Assembly: GCA_027025615.1 (NCBI GenBank)
Contig: JALVQM010000313.1
Location: forward strand, 1-12,992
Origin: Desulfobacteraceae bacterium
GTDB taxonomy: Bacteria; Desulfobacterota; Desulfobacteria; Desulfobacterales; Desulfosarcinaceae
Direction of reading: 5' to 3'
DNA length: 12,992 bases
A program made the translations under genes and the position numbers. The notes below the pieces were generated by a model. It saw only the letters and a program-made list of their open reading frames with translations. It was not told the origin of the DNA and ran no database searches. Below are positions 7,206-12,992 of the stretch, in pieces; the first letter of the stretch is position 1, and each line of letters opens with the position of its first letter.

Positions 7206-7298
7206 CCAAGTGAGGGCAAACCGTTCGAAAGAGCGGGACGCAAAGCCACCTGGCCTGGAGTCCGGAATAGCCGGATATGGCGGCAGGGCTGCAACTGG
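7206..7298 (+). ncRNA. Cyclic di-GMP-I (GEMM-I) type riboswitch
   Basis: The core AGGGCAAACC (7213-7222) and GGGACGCAAAGCCA (7235-7248) are the hallmark GEMM-I blocks and match the Vibrio Vc2 aptamer closely. Hairpin P2 is CCGTTC-GAAA-GAGCGG (7221-7236), with the GAAA tetraloop used for docking. P3 is closed by GCCA (7245-7248) and TGGC (7278-7281), with an inner TCCGG/CCGGA stem; CCTGGAG (7254-7260) and TATGG (7276-7280) sit where a tetraloop receptor would be. A closing stem CCAAGT/ACTGG (7206-7211 with 7294-7298) has one bulge. AGGGC as in Vc2 suggests c-di-GMP rather than the cGAMP-selective subclass, but this needs alignment at the specificity position. The regulated gene is the PAS protein starting at 7387. 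Confidence 0.92.
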
Positions 7299-7386
7299 TT
7301 TCTCTCCTTGCCATCCCGGGCTTAAGGTTCAAAGCTCAATCAGCCAATTCCATCAAATCATTGATTCGCAAAACAAGGGGGTTTGT

Positions 7387-7983
7387 ATGCTTGAAGATTC
7401 AACCTTTGAATCTGTGCAGAAGATCCGGGGTGATCTTATTGTTATTTTTCGGCAGGTTGTCGATAAAAGTCTTGCCAGGTTGAAAATAAAGATGGACGAA
7501 GAAATAGAAGAAGAACTCAGGGAACGGATAGCCGTTCTGATATTCAATGAATTGGTGAATGATATGCCTATCACGTCCTACCTGGCTGTGTGGGAAGACG
7601 GAGCCGCTGAAATCGTCCATGCCTACCTGAGTCCGAGGTTTGAAATTCTTTCGGGTTATTCTTCCCTTGAAATTGAAGAAATCGGCTATCATAATCTGGT
7701 TCGGGGTGATATTATTCGTTTCTACCGCGAAGAAAGCGGTGTCGAGGAAAGGGTCAAGCCAATTTCCGAAGCAAAGCGCAAAAGGATTAATGGTTTCATG
7801 GACAGCCGCAAATGGGAAGGCTGTTACCGGATAGAAAAGAAAAATGGAAAGCAGGCCTGGGTGATCGACCGTTCGACCATTACCCGTTTTCGTAATACTC
7901 TTAAAGACAATATTATCTGCCTGTCCAGTGGTATCCTGCTGGAAACGACTGAACTGATGGGTAGCCGCAATTATTCGTTATAA
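7387..7983 (+). CDS. Stand-alone PAS-domain protein under a c-di-GMP riboswitch
   Basis: A 198-residue soluble protein. Residues 1-60 look like amphipathic helices rich in charged residues (VDKSLARLKIKMDEEIEEELRERI, in parts), a possible dimerisation or signalling helix. Residues about 62-190 read as one PAS domain: YLAVWEDGAAEIVHAYLSPRF, FEILSGYSSLEIEEIG, then the late strands CYRIEKKNGKQAWVIDRST and ICLSSGILLETTE. No kinase, GGDEF, EAL, HTH or methyl-accepting domain follows, so the output is unknown; it may work through a partner. I chose ATG 7387 because AAGGGGG lies 5 bases upstream; the frame is open back to 7159, but that part is the riboswitch. The ligand cannot be inferred. The gene is followed by a hairpin at 8018-8044 and then the ECF genes. 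Confidence 0.8.
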   Translation: MLEDSTFESVQKIRGDLIVIFRQVVDKSLARLKIKMDEEIEEELRERIAVLIFNELVNDMPITSYLAVWEDGAAEIVHAYLSPRFEILSGYSSLEIEEIGYHNLVRGDIIRFYREESGVEERVKPISEAKRKRINGFMDSRKWEGCYRIEKKNGKQAWVIDRSTITRFRNTLKDNIICLSSGILLETTELMGSRNYSL

Positions 7984-8017
7984 ATCTCGCTGGTTTTGAT
8001 ACCGAATCCAATCTTTG

Positions 8018-8044
8018 CCGGGCAGGTTGCTTTGACCTGCCCGG
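8018..8044 (+). terminator. Perfect 10-bp hairpin after the PAS gene
   Basis: CCGGGCAGGT and ACCTGCCCGG form a perfect stem with a 7-base loop, 34 bases after the PAS stop codon. The position and strength suggest a transcription end, but neither strand has a T-run behind it, so it may be an RNA-stabilising 3' structure or a weak terminator instead. No ORF is seen between 7984 and 8186. Confidence 0.45.
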
Positions 8045-8057
8045 TCGTCTGATTCAG

Positions 8058-8090
8058 TTGACAATCCTGATTAGCCGGTGTTACCGATAC
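8058..8090 (+). promoter_or_regulatory. Possible promoter of the ecf operon
   Basis: A perfect TTGACA lies at 8058-8063, just after the hairpin at 8018-8044 and 124 bases before the ecfA start. No good -10 follows at the usual spacing; the best candidates (TTACCG at 8081, GATACA at 8086) are poor. A non-canonical or activator-dependent promoter is possible. Confidence 0.25.
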
Positions 8091-8186
8091 AGTCCTGTCA
8101 AAGCCGTGGCCATCGATGCTGCCCGCAGATGCTTGCTACGCGCCGGACTGTTTTCAGAATCCAGGTAATAAGAAGGCAAAAGGTCG

Positions 8187-9794
8187 ATGATCCATATCAA
8201 GCAGCTTGATTTTACCTATATTCCCGGCCCGCCGGACAAGGTGCTGCAACAGGTATGTCTTAACATTGTCCCCGGCCAGTATGTACTTATTTGCGGTCGC
8301 AGTGGCTCAGGTAAATCCTCACTTTGCCGGACTTTCAACGGCCTGATTCCCCATTTCCATACCGGCCAAATGGAAGGCATGATAACCATTGATGAACAGC
8401 CAACGAGCGATCTAACTGTGGAGGAGCTTTTCGACAAGGTCGCAATGGTATTCCAGAATCCCGAGGCTCAGTTATTCAACCCGACCGTATTGCGGGAGTT
8501 GGCCTTTGGTCTGGAGAGCCTGGGACTGGAAACGGAACAAATCAGGCAGCGAATAGACTGGGTGGCAAGAGAGCTTGGTCTTGAAAACCTGCTGGCCATA
8601 AACCCCCACCAGCTTTCCGGCGGACAGCAGCAACTGGTGATCCTGGGAGCCATGTTGGCTTTGAAACCAAGAATTCTGATTTTGGATGAACCTTTTGCCA
8701 ATCTGGATGGAAAACATATTGCTGCGGTACGCAAAATTATGCAACGGCTCAAAGCCGCTGGAATAGGAATAGTTGTTTGCGAACACCGCCTCCGCCCCAC
8801 GTTGCCGGATGCCGACAGGGTGGTAGTAATGGACCGGGGGCGAATCGTTTTGGACGGGCCGCCCGCACAAGTGCTCCAAGCCGATCTTGAAAAATACGGG
8901 TTGCAGGTGCCCCTTGCGGTTAAACTTTCCCGTAAGATGGGATTGAAAACAATTTATACTGATTTAAAACAGTTGATAGAGGCTGAAGGAAAAAATTTAA
9001 AACCTTCCCGGGTATCGGCTGCCAGACACAGTAAGGCCGTTTCGGGCAGGATGATTTTGACAACTGATCACTTGGGCGCTGAAATCGGCGGGCGGGTAAT
9101 TCTGGATGATATCAACCTGGAAATACCTGCAGGAGCCTGCACCGCGATAGTCGGGGCCAATGGTGCCGGCAAAACAACCCTGTTGCGCCATTTCAACGGT
9201 CTGGCAAAGCCAATCCAGGGAAGGTTTTTTTTAGACGGCACAGATGTGACCGGTACCCGCGCATCCATCCTGGCGCGCAGGGTGGGTACTGTTTTCCAAA
9301 ACCCGGCCGACCAGTTCTTCAAATTGAAAGTCAGGGACGAAATATCAGTTGGGGCCAGGCTATTGGGTAGTCTTGATTCCGATTGGCTGGATTTGCTGGT
9401 TAAGCGATTCAAGTTGGACAAGTTGATGGACAGGTCACCGTTCAGGCTTTCGGCCGGGGAAAAAAAGCGGGTTGCTTTTGCAGCGGCACTGGCAAGCAAA
9501 CCGGAGTTGCTGATTCTGGATGAGCCGACTGCCGGCCAGGATGCTGATTTTAAGTCTGCTCTGGGTCACACAGTCAAGACTCTTGTCAACGAAGGCCGCG
9601 CGGTTATTATAGTTACCCATGACCTTGATTTTGCCCAGGAACTGGCCGGGAATTGGATGGTGATGGCCGCCGGCCGCATCCTGGCCCAGGGCCAACCACA
9701 GGATTTGATGGCTGACCGGGAACTGATGGATAGAGCCGGGCTGGAGCCTACCGAGGGGAATATATGGCTTCGCCACGGGCGGGAAAGATCATGA
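8187..9794 (+). CDS. ECF transporter, fused double ATP-binding protein (EcfA-EcfA')
   Basis: A 535-residue cytoplasmic protein with two ABC ATPase domains in one chain, which powers an energy-coupling-factor vitamin or metal importer. Domain 1: Walker A GRSGSGKSS (37-45), Q-loop VFQNPEAQLF (88-97), signature LSGGQQQ (143-149), Walker B LILDEP (164-169), switch histidine H200 in VVCEH. Domain 2: Walker A GANGAGKTT (323-331), Q-loop VFQNPADQFF (369-378), signature LSAGEKKR (421-428), Walker B LILDEP (442-447), H478 in VTHD. The VFQNPxxQ Q-loops are characteristic of ECF ATPases. A linker of about 45 residues (240-285) joins the halves. All catalytic motifs look intact in both. Its stop overlaps the EcfT start by ATGA. 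This is the YkoD-like fused arrangement, but no S-component gene lies in this operon. Confidence 0.92.
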   Translation: MIHIKQLDFTYIPGPPDKVLQQVCLNIVPGQYVLICGRSGSGKSSLCRTFNGLIPHFHTGQMEGMITIDEQPTSDLTVEELFDKVAMVFQNPEAQLFNPTVLRELAFGLESLGLETEQIRQRIDWVARELGLENLLAINPHQLSGGQQQLVILGAMLALKPRILILDEPFANLDGKHIAAVRKIMQRLKAAGIGIVVCEHRLRPTLPDADRVVVMDRGRIVLDGPPAQVLQADLEKYGLQVPLAVKLSRKMGLKTIYTDLKQLIEAEGKNLKPSRVSAARHSKAVSGRMILTTDHLGAEIGGRVILDDINLEIPAGACTAIVGANGAGKTTLLRHFNGLAKPIQGRFFLDGTDVTGTRASILARRVGTVFQNPADQFFKLKVRDEISVGARLLGSLDSDWLDLLVKRFKLDKLMDRSPFRLSAGEKKRVAFAAALASKPELLILDEPTAGQDADFKSALGHTVKTLVNEGRAVIIVTHDLDFAQELAGNWMVMAAGRILAQGQPQDLMADRELMDRAGLEPTEGNIWLRHGRERS

Positions 9795-10453
9795 GGAGAC
9801 TTGATCCGCGGACAAAGCTTATCCTGGCTTTTTTGGCAGTTGCTGCAATTGCCCTGTCCGGCAGGCTTGTCACCAACAGTGGTCTGCTTGGATTCAGCGT
9901 GATTGTGATAGTCTGGTTGCGGGCAATGAGAGCTTATTTGCGCTGGCTTGCGGTAGTGCTGCCCATGGCCGTTTTTTTCGGGGTTGTAAGCGGGCTTGGT
10001 TGCGGGGCAGCCTGTGGATTGTTGGCAGGTCTTAAACTGCTTGGTATTACAACTATATTTTTTATTTTTTTCAATACCACCGACGCAGATGAACTTGGCA
10101 ATGCTTTGATGCGATGGGGCCTTCCCTTCGAGGCTGCCTTTGTTTTCAGCACCGCCATGCAGTTTGTCCCGATAATTGGACGCAAGGCCCGGCGGGTGCT
10201 CGATGCCCAGCGTTGCCGGGGTATACCGATGGAGGCAGGATGGCGGATTTTGCGCCACTGGCCGGCTTTCCTGGTTCCCCTGGTTCTGCAATGTTTCCAG
10301 TTGGCCGAGGAGATGGCCGAGGCCATGGCGGCCCGTGGTTTCGGGCGCCCCGGGCGCAGTTCCCTGCGGACTTTCAAATGGGGTGCCGCTGACTGGCTGG
10401 CCATGGGGTGCGGGGCGGTTATGTTGGGGCTGTTTGTCTATTTTCAGGCCTGA
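9791..10453 (+). CDS. ecfT: ECF transporter transmembrane protein EcfT
   Basis: The scaffold membrane subunit that links the two ATPase domains to a substrate-binding S-component. The 220 residues start MRRLDPRTKL, a typical EcfT opening, followed by hydrophobic segments at about 9-23, 31-43, 52-66, 68-82 and 84-96, two cytoplasmic coupling helices, and a last membrane helix at about 201-218. The coupling helices carry the family's ARG motifs: AQRCRG (139-144) and ARGFG (181-185). I prefer ATG 9791 over the in-frame ATG 9764: it overlaps the ATPase stop by ATGA, has GGGAAAG just upstream, and removes nine residues with no family character. No adjacent S-component is seen; ThiW at 5476-5994 is the only one in the window. 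Confidence 0.9.
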   Translation: MRRLDPRTKLILAFLAVAAIALSGRLVTNSGLLGFSVIVIVWLRAMRAYLRWLAVVLPMAVFFGVVSGLGCGAACGLLAGLKLLGITTIFFIFFNTTDADELGNALMRWGLPFEAAFVFSTAMQFVPIIGRKARRVLDAQRCRGIPMEAGWRILRHWPAFLVPLVLQCFQLAEEMAEAMAARGFGRPGRSSLRTFKWGAADWLAMGCGAVMLGLFVYFQA

Positions 10454-10494
10454 TGCTTCAGGATAAAGAGAAGTAAAGATAAAAAGGCGGGTCA

Positions 10495-11061
10495 GTGTTT
10501 CCAACGGAAGTCGCAGATTATATTGGAAAGCGCAGCATTTTTACAGGCGGGCTCAACTGCGGCAAGACCAGCAGAACCGGCCGGATACTGGCAAAAATGA
10601 TTACAGCCGGCCTGGACAGGCAGATAACGATTCTGGACTTTGCCCCGGATCAGGTCAGAGGTGCCGGCGGAAAACTTGATTATGACCAGACAAGCCGGGC
10701 CGTCTATCTTACTACCGATATTGTCGCCCCGCGGCTTTCAGGCAAAACCGAGCGGGAGGTAAACGAGCTTGCCCTGTCAAATGCCCTGTCCATTGAGCCC
10801 CTGCTGGCTAAGGCCCATGACCTGGCGCGTTCTATACTGATCATCAACGATACCACCATTTACCTGCAGGCAGGCAGCCTTGAGCGCCTTTTGCAGGTTG
10901 TTCTCCAGTCATCGACAGTGGTGGCCAACGCTTACCAAGGTGATGATTTCTCAGAATCCAAACTGACAGCTCATGAAAGACGTCAAACCGTAAACCTGCT
11001 GCAGGCCTTCGATGTAGTATACGAGCTTGGTTCAGGCCGATCGACCTGGCAAGGGAGCTGA
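10495..11061 (+). CDS. Unrecognised P-loop protein linked to ECF genes
   Basis: A 188-residue soluble protein I do not recognise. It starts with GTG at 10495 behind AAGGCGG (10484-10490) and follows ecfT by 41 bp in the same direction, so it is likely in the same operon. The N-terminus has a good Walker A motif, GGLNCGKT (18-25, pattern GxxxxGKT), after a short beta-strand-like IFTG. Acidic strand ends that could serve as Walker B are ITILDFAPD (44-52) and ILIINDTT (114-121). A hydrophobic strand TVVANAY (141-147) and the order of strands fit a small P-loop NTPase. No membrane segment, signal peptide or zinc motif is seen. The linkage to ECF genes suggests a role with the imported substrate (kinase or nucleotidyl transfer, for example), but that is a guess. 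Confidence 0.7.
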   Translation: MFPTEVADYIGKRSIFTGGLNCGKTSRTGRILAKMITAGLDRQITILDFAPDQVRGAGGKLDYDQTSRAVYLTTDIVAPRLSGKTEREVNELALSNALSIEPLLAKAHDLARSILIINDTTIYLQAGSLERLLQVVLQSSTVVANAYQGDDFSESKLTAHERRQTVNLLQAFDVVYELGSGRSTWQGS

Positions 11062-11101
11062 AATTCTGCGGACTTTGCTGATTGCGGGGAGCAATTCGGT
11101 C

Positions 11102-11180
11102 AAAGCCGCCATTTGCTGCAGTAACGGCCTTCCGGTTTTCGCTTAATTTGGGCTTTTCCCAGGCGGCTTTATACGTTTTT
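11102..11180 (+). terminator. Multi-branched stem with T-run after the P-loop gene
   Basis: AAAGCCGCC (11102-11110) pairs perfectly with GGCGGCTTT (11162-11170), nine pairs enclosing 51 bases. Inside are smaller hairpins: CGG-CCTT-CCG around 11125-11134 and TGGG-CTTTT-CCCA around 11149-11161. Five T's follow at 11176-11180, with five bases between stem and T-run. This looks like an intrinsic terminator with an elaborate stem, or a small structured RNA released by termination. The gap 11062-11327 otherwise holds an ATTGC/GCAAT hairpin near 11080 and an AT-rich stretch (11220-11260) that could be the promoter of the next gene. Confidence 0.45.
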
Positions 11181-11327
11181 AAATGACAGCTGGCTCCAGA
11201 CTTGGTTTTGAGCTTGCTTTATACCGTAATTTTTTAATATTATTTCTTTAGATATCAAATTGTTGAATTGTCGTTTGGCCTTGAGCGGCAAAGGCGGCCG
11301 ATGCTGGTGACAAAGGATGGATTGCTA

Positions 11328-12743
11328 ATGAAATCAACACCAAAAAAAAATAAGGATTCCCGGACCTACGATGTTATCATCGTTGGCGGTGGGCCGGCAG
11401 GGCTTTTTGCTGCTTACTGGTTGGCTGAGCATTCGGATTTGCGGGTCCTGCTCATCGAAAAGGGCAAAGGTCCCCTGAAAAGACGTTGTCCCATAAGTGA
11501 GGATGATACCTGTCACCGCTGCAAGCCCTGTAATATTTTGTGCGGTATCGGCGGGGCCGGGCTGTTTTCGGATGGCAAGTTGAATTACATTCACAAGCTT
11601 GGCAAAACCGATCTGACTCAGTTTATGACCACCGGCCAGGCCAAAGCCCTGATAAATGAAACCGAGCAGATCTTCAACCGTTTCGGTATGGATGGCCCGG
11701 TTTATCCCACAGACATGGAGGCAGCACGCAGGATCCGCAAGGATGCCAAGCGTTACGGTGTAGACCTGTTGATCATTCGTCAAAAACACCTGGGTACCGA
11801 TCGGTTGCCGGAATATATTGCTGCCCTGGAAGCGTATATCAGGGCCAGGGGAGTGGTAATTCATACCTCTGAAGAAGCCCGGGATATACTGGTGGAAAAC
11901 GGTCGAGTCAGGGCGGTGATGACCAATCGCAAGATCTATCATACCGATTATGTGATCCTGGCTCCCGGCAGGGGTGGTGCTGACTGGATGGGCCAGATTG
12001 CGGCCCGATGTAACTTGGGCTTGCGACAGCGAGGAATTGAAGTCGGAGTCAGGGTGGAGGTCCACAGCGACATAATGCAGGATTTATGTGACATAATCTA
12101 TGACCCGACATTTTTCATCCAGACCGCCAAGTATGACGATTTAACAAGGACTTTCTGTACCAACCAGGGAGGTTATGTAACCCTGGAAAACTATAGCCGT
12201 TTTGTCTGTGTCAATGGTCATGCTTACATGGAAAGCAAGTCGGAAAACACCAATTTCGCCTTTTTGTCAAAGGTTGTTCTGACCGAGCCGATAACCGATA
12301 ACCAAGCTTATGGGGAGGCCATTGGACAACTGGCCACGTTAATCGGAGACGGGAGACCCATCCTGCAGCGCTTTGGAGATTTGAAAAGGGGCCGCCGCAG
12401 CACGTGGCACAGGATTAATAAGGGTTATATCAGGCCAACCCTGAACAGTGTGGTTTGTGGTGATATAGCCATGGCTTTGCCTGAAAGAATTCTGGCCAAC
12501 CTGATGGAAGGTCTGGAAAAACTAAACCGGGTTGTCCCTGGAGTTTCCAATGACGAGACCTTGATTTATGCTCCGGAAATAAAATTTTTTGCAACCCAGG
12601 TCGAAACGGATCACCGCTTGGAAACGGCCGTAAAGGGAATGTTTGTGGCCGGAGACGGACCAGGGGTTGCCGGCAACATCGTCTCCGCCAGTGCTACCGG
12701 GCTGATACCGGCAAAGGCTATATGTCAGCTTGGCGAAACCTGA
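11328..12743 (+). CDS. FAD-dependent dehydrogenase, COG2509-type
   Basis: A 471-residue flavoprotein of the uncharacterised COG2509 family. It has an N-terminal Rossmann dinucleotide fold, VIIVGGGPAGLFAA (16-29), with the ribose-binding acid E44 in LLIEKG, a cysteine-rich segment C54, C62, C65, C68, C72 followed by GIGGAGLFSDGKLN (73-86), and a C-terminal flavin-binding motif FVAGDGPGVAGNI. The reaction is not known for the family; oxidoreductase activity with FAD is inferred from the fold. I take ATG 11328 as start because it places the fold about 15 residues in, as in relatives, and AAAGGATGG lies upstream. In-frame ATG 11301 (behind AAAGGCGG) and TTG 11268 are alternatives that would add 9 or 20 residues. 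No partner gene is apparent nearby. Confidence 0.85.
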   Translation: MKSTPKKNKDSRTYDVIIVGGGPAGLFAAYWLAEHSDLRVLLIEKGKGPLKRRCPISEDDTCHRCKPCNILCGIGGAGLFSDGKLNYIHKLGKTDLTQFMTTGQAKALINETEQIFNRFGMDGPVYPTDMEAARRIRKDAKRYGVDLLIIRQKHLGTDRLPEYIAALEAYIRARGVVIHTSEEARDILVENGRVRAVMTNRKIYHTDYVILAPGRGGADWMGQIAARCNLGLRQRGIEVGVRVEVHSDIMQDLCDIIYDPTFFIQTAKYDDLTRTFCTNQGGYVTLENYSRFVCVNGHAYMESKSENTNFAFLSKVVLTEPITDNQAYGEAIGQLATLIGDGRPILQRFGDLKRGRRSTWHRINKGYIRPTLNSVVCGDIAMALPERILANLMEGLEKLNRVVPGVSNDETLIYAPEIKFFATQVETDHRLETAVKGMFVAGDGPGVAGNIVSASATGLIPAKAICQLGET

Positions 12744-12799
12744 CTTTTATTTTGCAAGGTCGCTCAAGAATTAGTTTGGATCAGGCTTGGTCTGGTGCC

Positions 12800-12856
12800 G
12801 CCCCCTGCGGGGGCTGGGGTAATTTGTAAATGCCGCAGTCCACGGGCTTACGCCCG
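12800..12856. repeat. Two short GC-rich hairpins after the FAD-dehydrogenase gene
   Basis: GCCCCC-TGC-GGGGGC (12800-12814) and CGGGC-TTAC-GCCCG (12843-12856) are perfect inverted repeats within 60 bases. With the next structure they make an unusually dense hairpin cluster in non-coding DNA, in the style of dispersed intergenic repeats (REP-like). Whether they occur elsewhere in the genome cannot be seen from here. Confidence 0.4.
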
Positions 12857-12865
12857 AGGCTATTG

Positions 12866-12936
12866 ACCTGCCATCCCCTGGGGGGATTTTGCGGGCCGGG
12901 TTGCCGGCCTGATGCAACAGTGGGGGGCAGGTTTTT
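12866..12936 (+). terminator. Three-way-junction RNA structure ending in a T-run
   Basis: An outer stem ACCTGCC (12866-12872) with GGCAGGT (12926-12932) encloses two perfect hairpins, ATCCCC-TGG-GGGGAT (12873-12887) and GGCCGG-GTTG-CCGGCC (12894-12909). The outer stem runs straight into TTTTT (12932-12936). This is a plausible complex terminator for the FAD gene, or a small structured RNA. The rest, to 12992, holds no ORF or further signal that I can recognise. Confidence 0.45.
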
Positions 12937-12992
12937 CCGCAAGAGCATTTAGAGGGGTATTCAGCCTTGGGTAACGGTAGGCTATCGTGGCT

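Noticed and set aside
9566..10504. A 312-codon minus-strand open frame opposite ecfA and ecfT
   Set aside because: It is long but lies over two motif-rich ECF genes, and its product is low-complexity and rich in Pro, Gln and His with no recognisable domain.
11334..12065. A 243-codon minus-strand open frame opposite the FAD dehydrogenase
   Set aside because: It mirrors the conserved Rossmann and cysteine-rich regions of the real gene and has no motifs of its own.
12860..12875. GACCTGCC resembling the 3' end of a cobalamin riboswitch
   Set aside because: The rest of the B12 core (the GGTGCNANTCC-type block and its pairing partners) is absent, and no downstream gene is in the window.
12744..12992. 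Possible group II intron or insertion-sequence end in the hairpin cluster
   Set aside because: I see no recognisable domain V, terminal inverted repeat, transposase or maturase frame before the window ends, so this is left as an open possibility only.

Overview
This is a chromosomal, housekeeping-type stretch. It carries tightly packed genes on both strands, and I see no mobile element, phage gene, CRISPR array, tRNA or rRNA. Three things point to a diderm (Gram-negative-type) bacterium: an apolipoprotein N-acyltransferase (Lnt); a ThiY binding protein with a plain cleavable signal peptide and no lipobox cysteine; and the lnt-prfB gene order, which I know from Desulfobacterota (deltaproteobacteria such as Geobacter). 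A c-di-GMP (GEMM-I type) riboswitch also fits that group. The assignment is inference from gene content; I could not run any search.

Layout. Bases 1-2969 (+ strand) hold the 3' end of lnt, prfB with its programmed +1 frameshift at CTT TGA C, a small HD-domain phosphohydrolase-like protein, and thiE. Bases 2977-7121 (- strand) are a thiamine salvage operon read right to left: promoter, TPP riboswitch, thiD, thiW, thiZ, thiX, thiY. It ends only 7 bp from thiE, which converges on it. Bases 7174-7983 (+ strand) hold a promoter, a c-di-GMP-I type riboswitch and a small stand-alone PAS-domain protein. The two riboswitches are therefore back to back and diverge from a shared promoter region of about 120 bp. 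Bases 8187-11061 (+ strand) encode a fused two-ATPase ECF protein (EcfA-EcfA'), the ECF transmembrane protein EcfT, and an unrecognised P-loop protein. Bases 11328-12743 encode a COG2509-type FAD-dependent dehydrogenase. The remaining sequence, to 12992, is a hairpin-rich non-coding stretch.

How the genes fit together. ThiXYZ is expected to import a pyrimidine precursor of thiamine, ThiW a thiazole-type precursor. ThiD phosphorylates the pyrimidine and ThiE joins pyrimidine and thiazole into thiamine phosphate. The TPP riboswitch would shut import and ThiD off when TPP is plentiful. ThiW is an ECF S-component and needs an ECF energizing module. The nearby EcfAA'-EcfT pair has no S-component of its own, so it is an attractive but unproven partner. 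The most unusual parts are the c-di-GMP riboswitch in front of a lone PAS protein, the unknown P-loop gene attached to the ECF genes, and two multi-branched RNA structures followed by T-runs (11102-11180 and 12866-12936).
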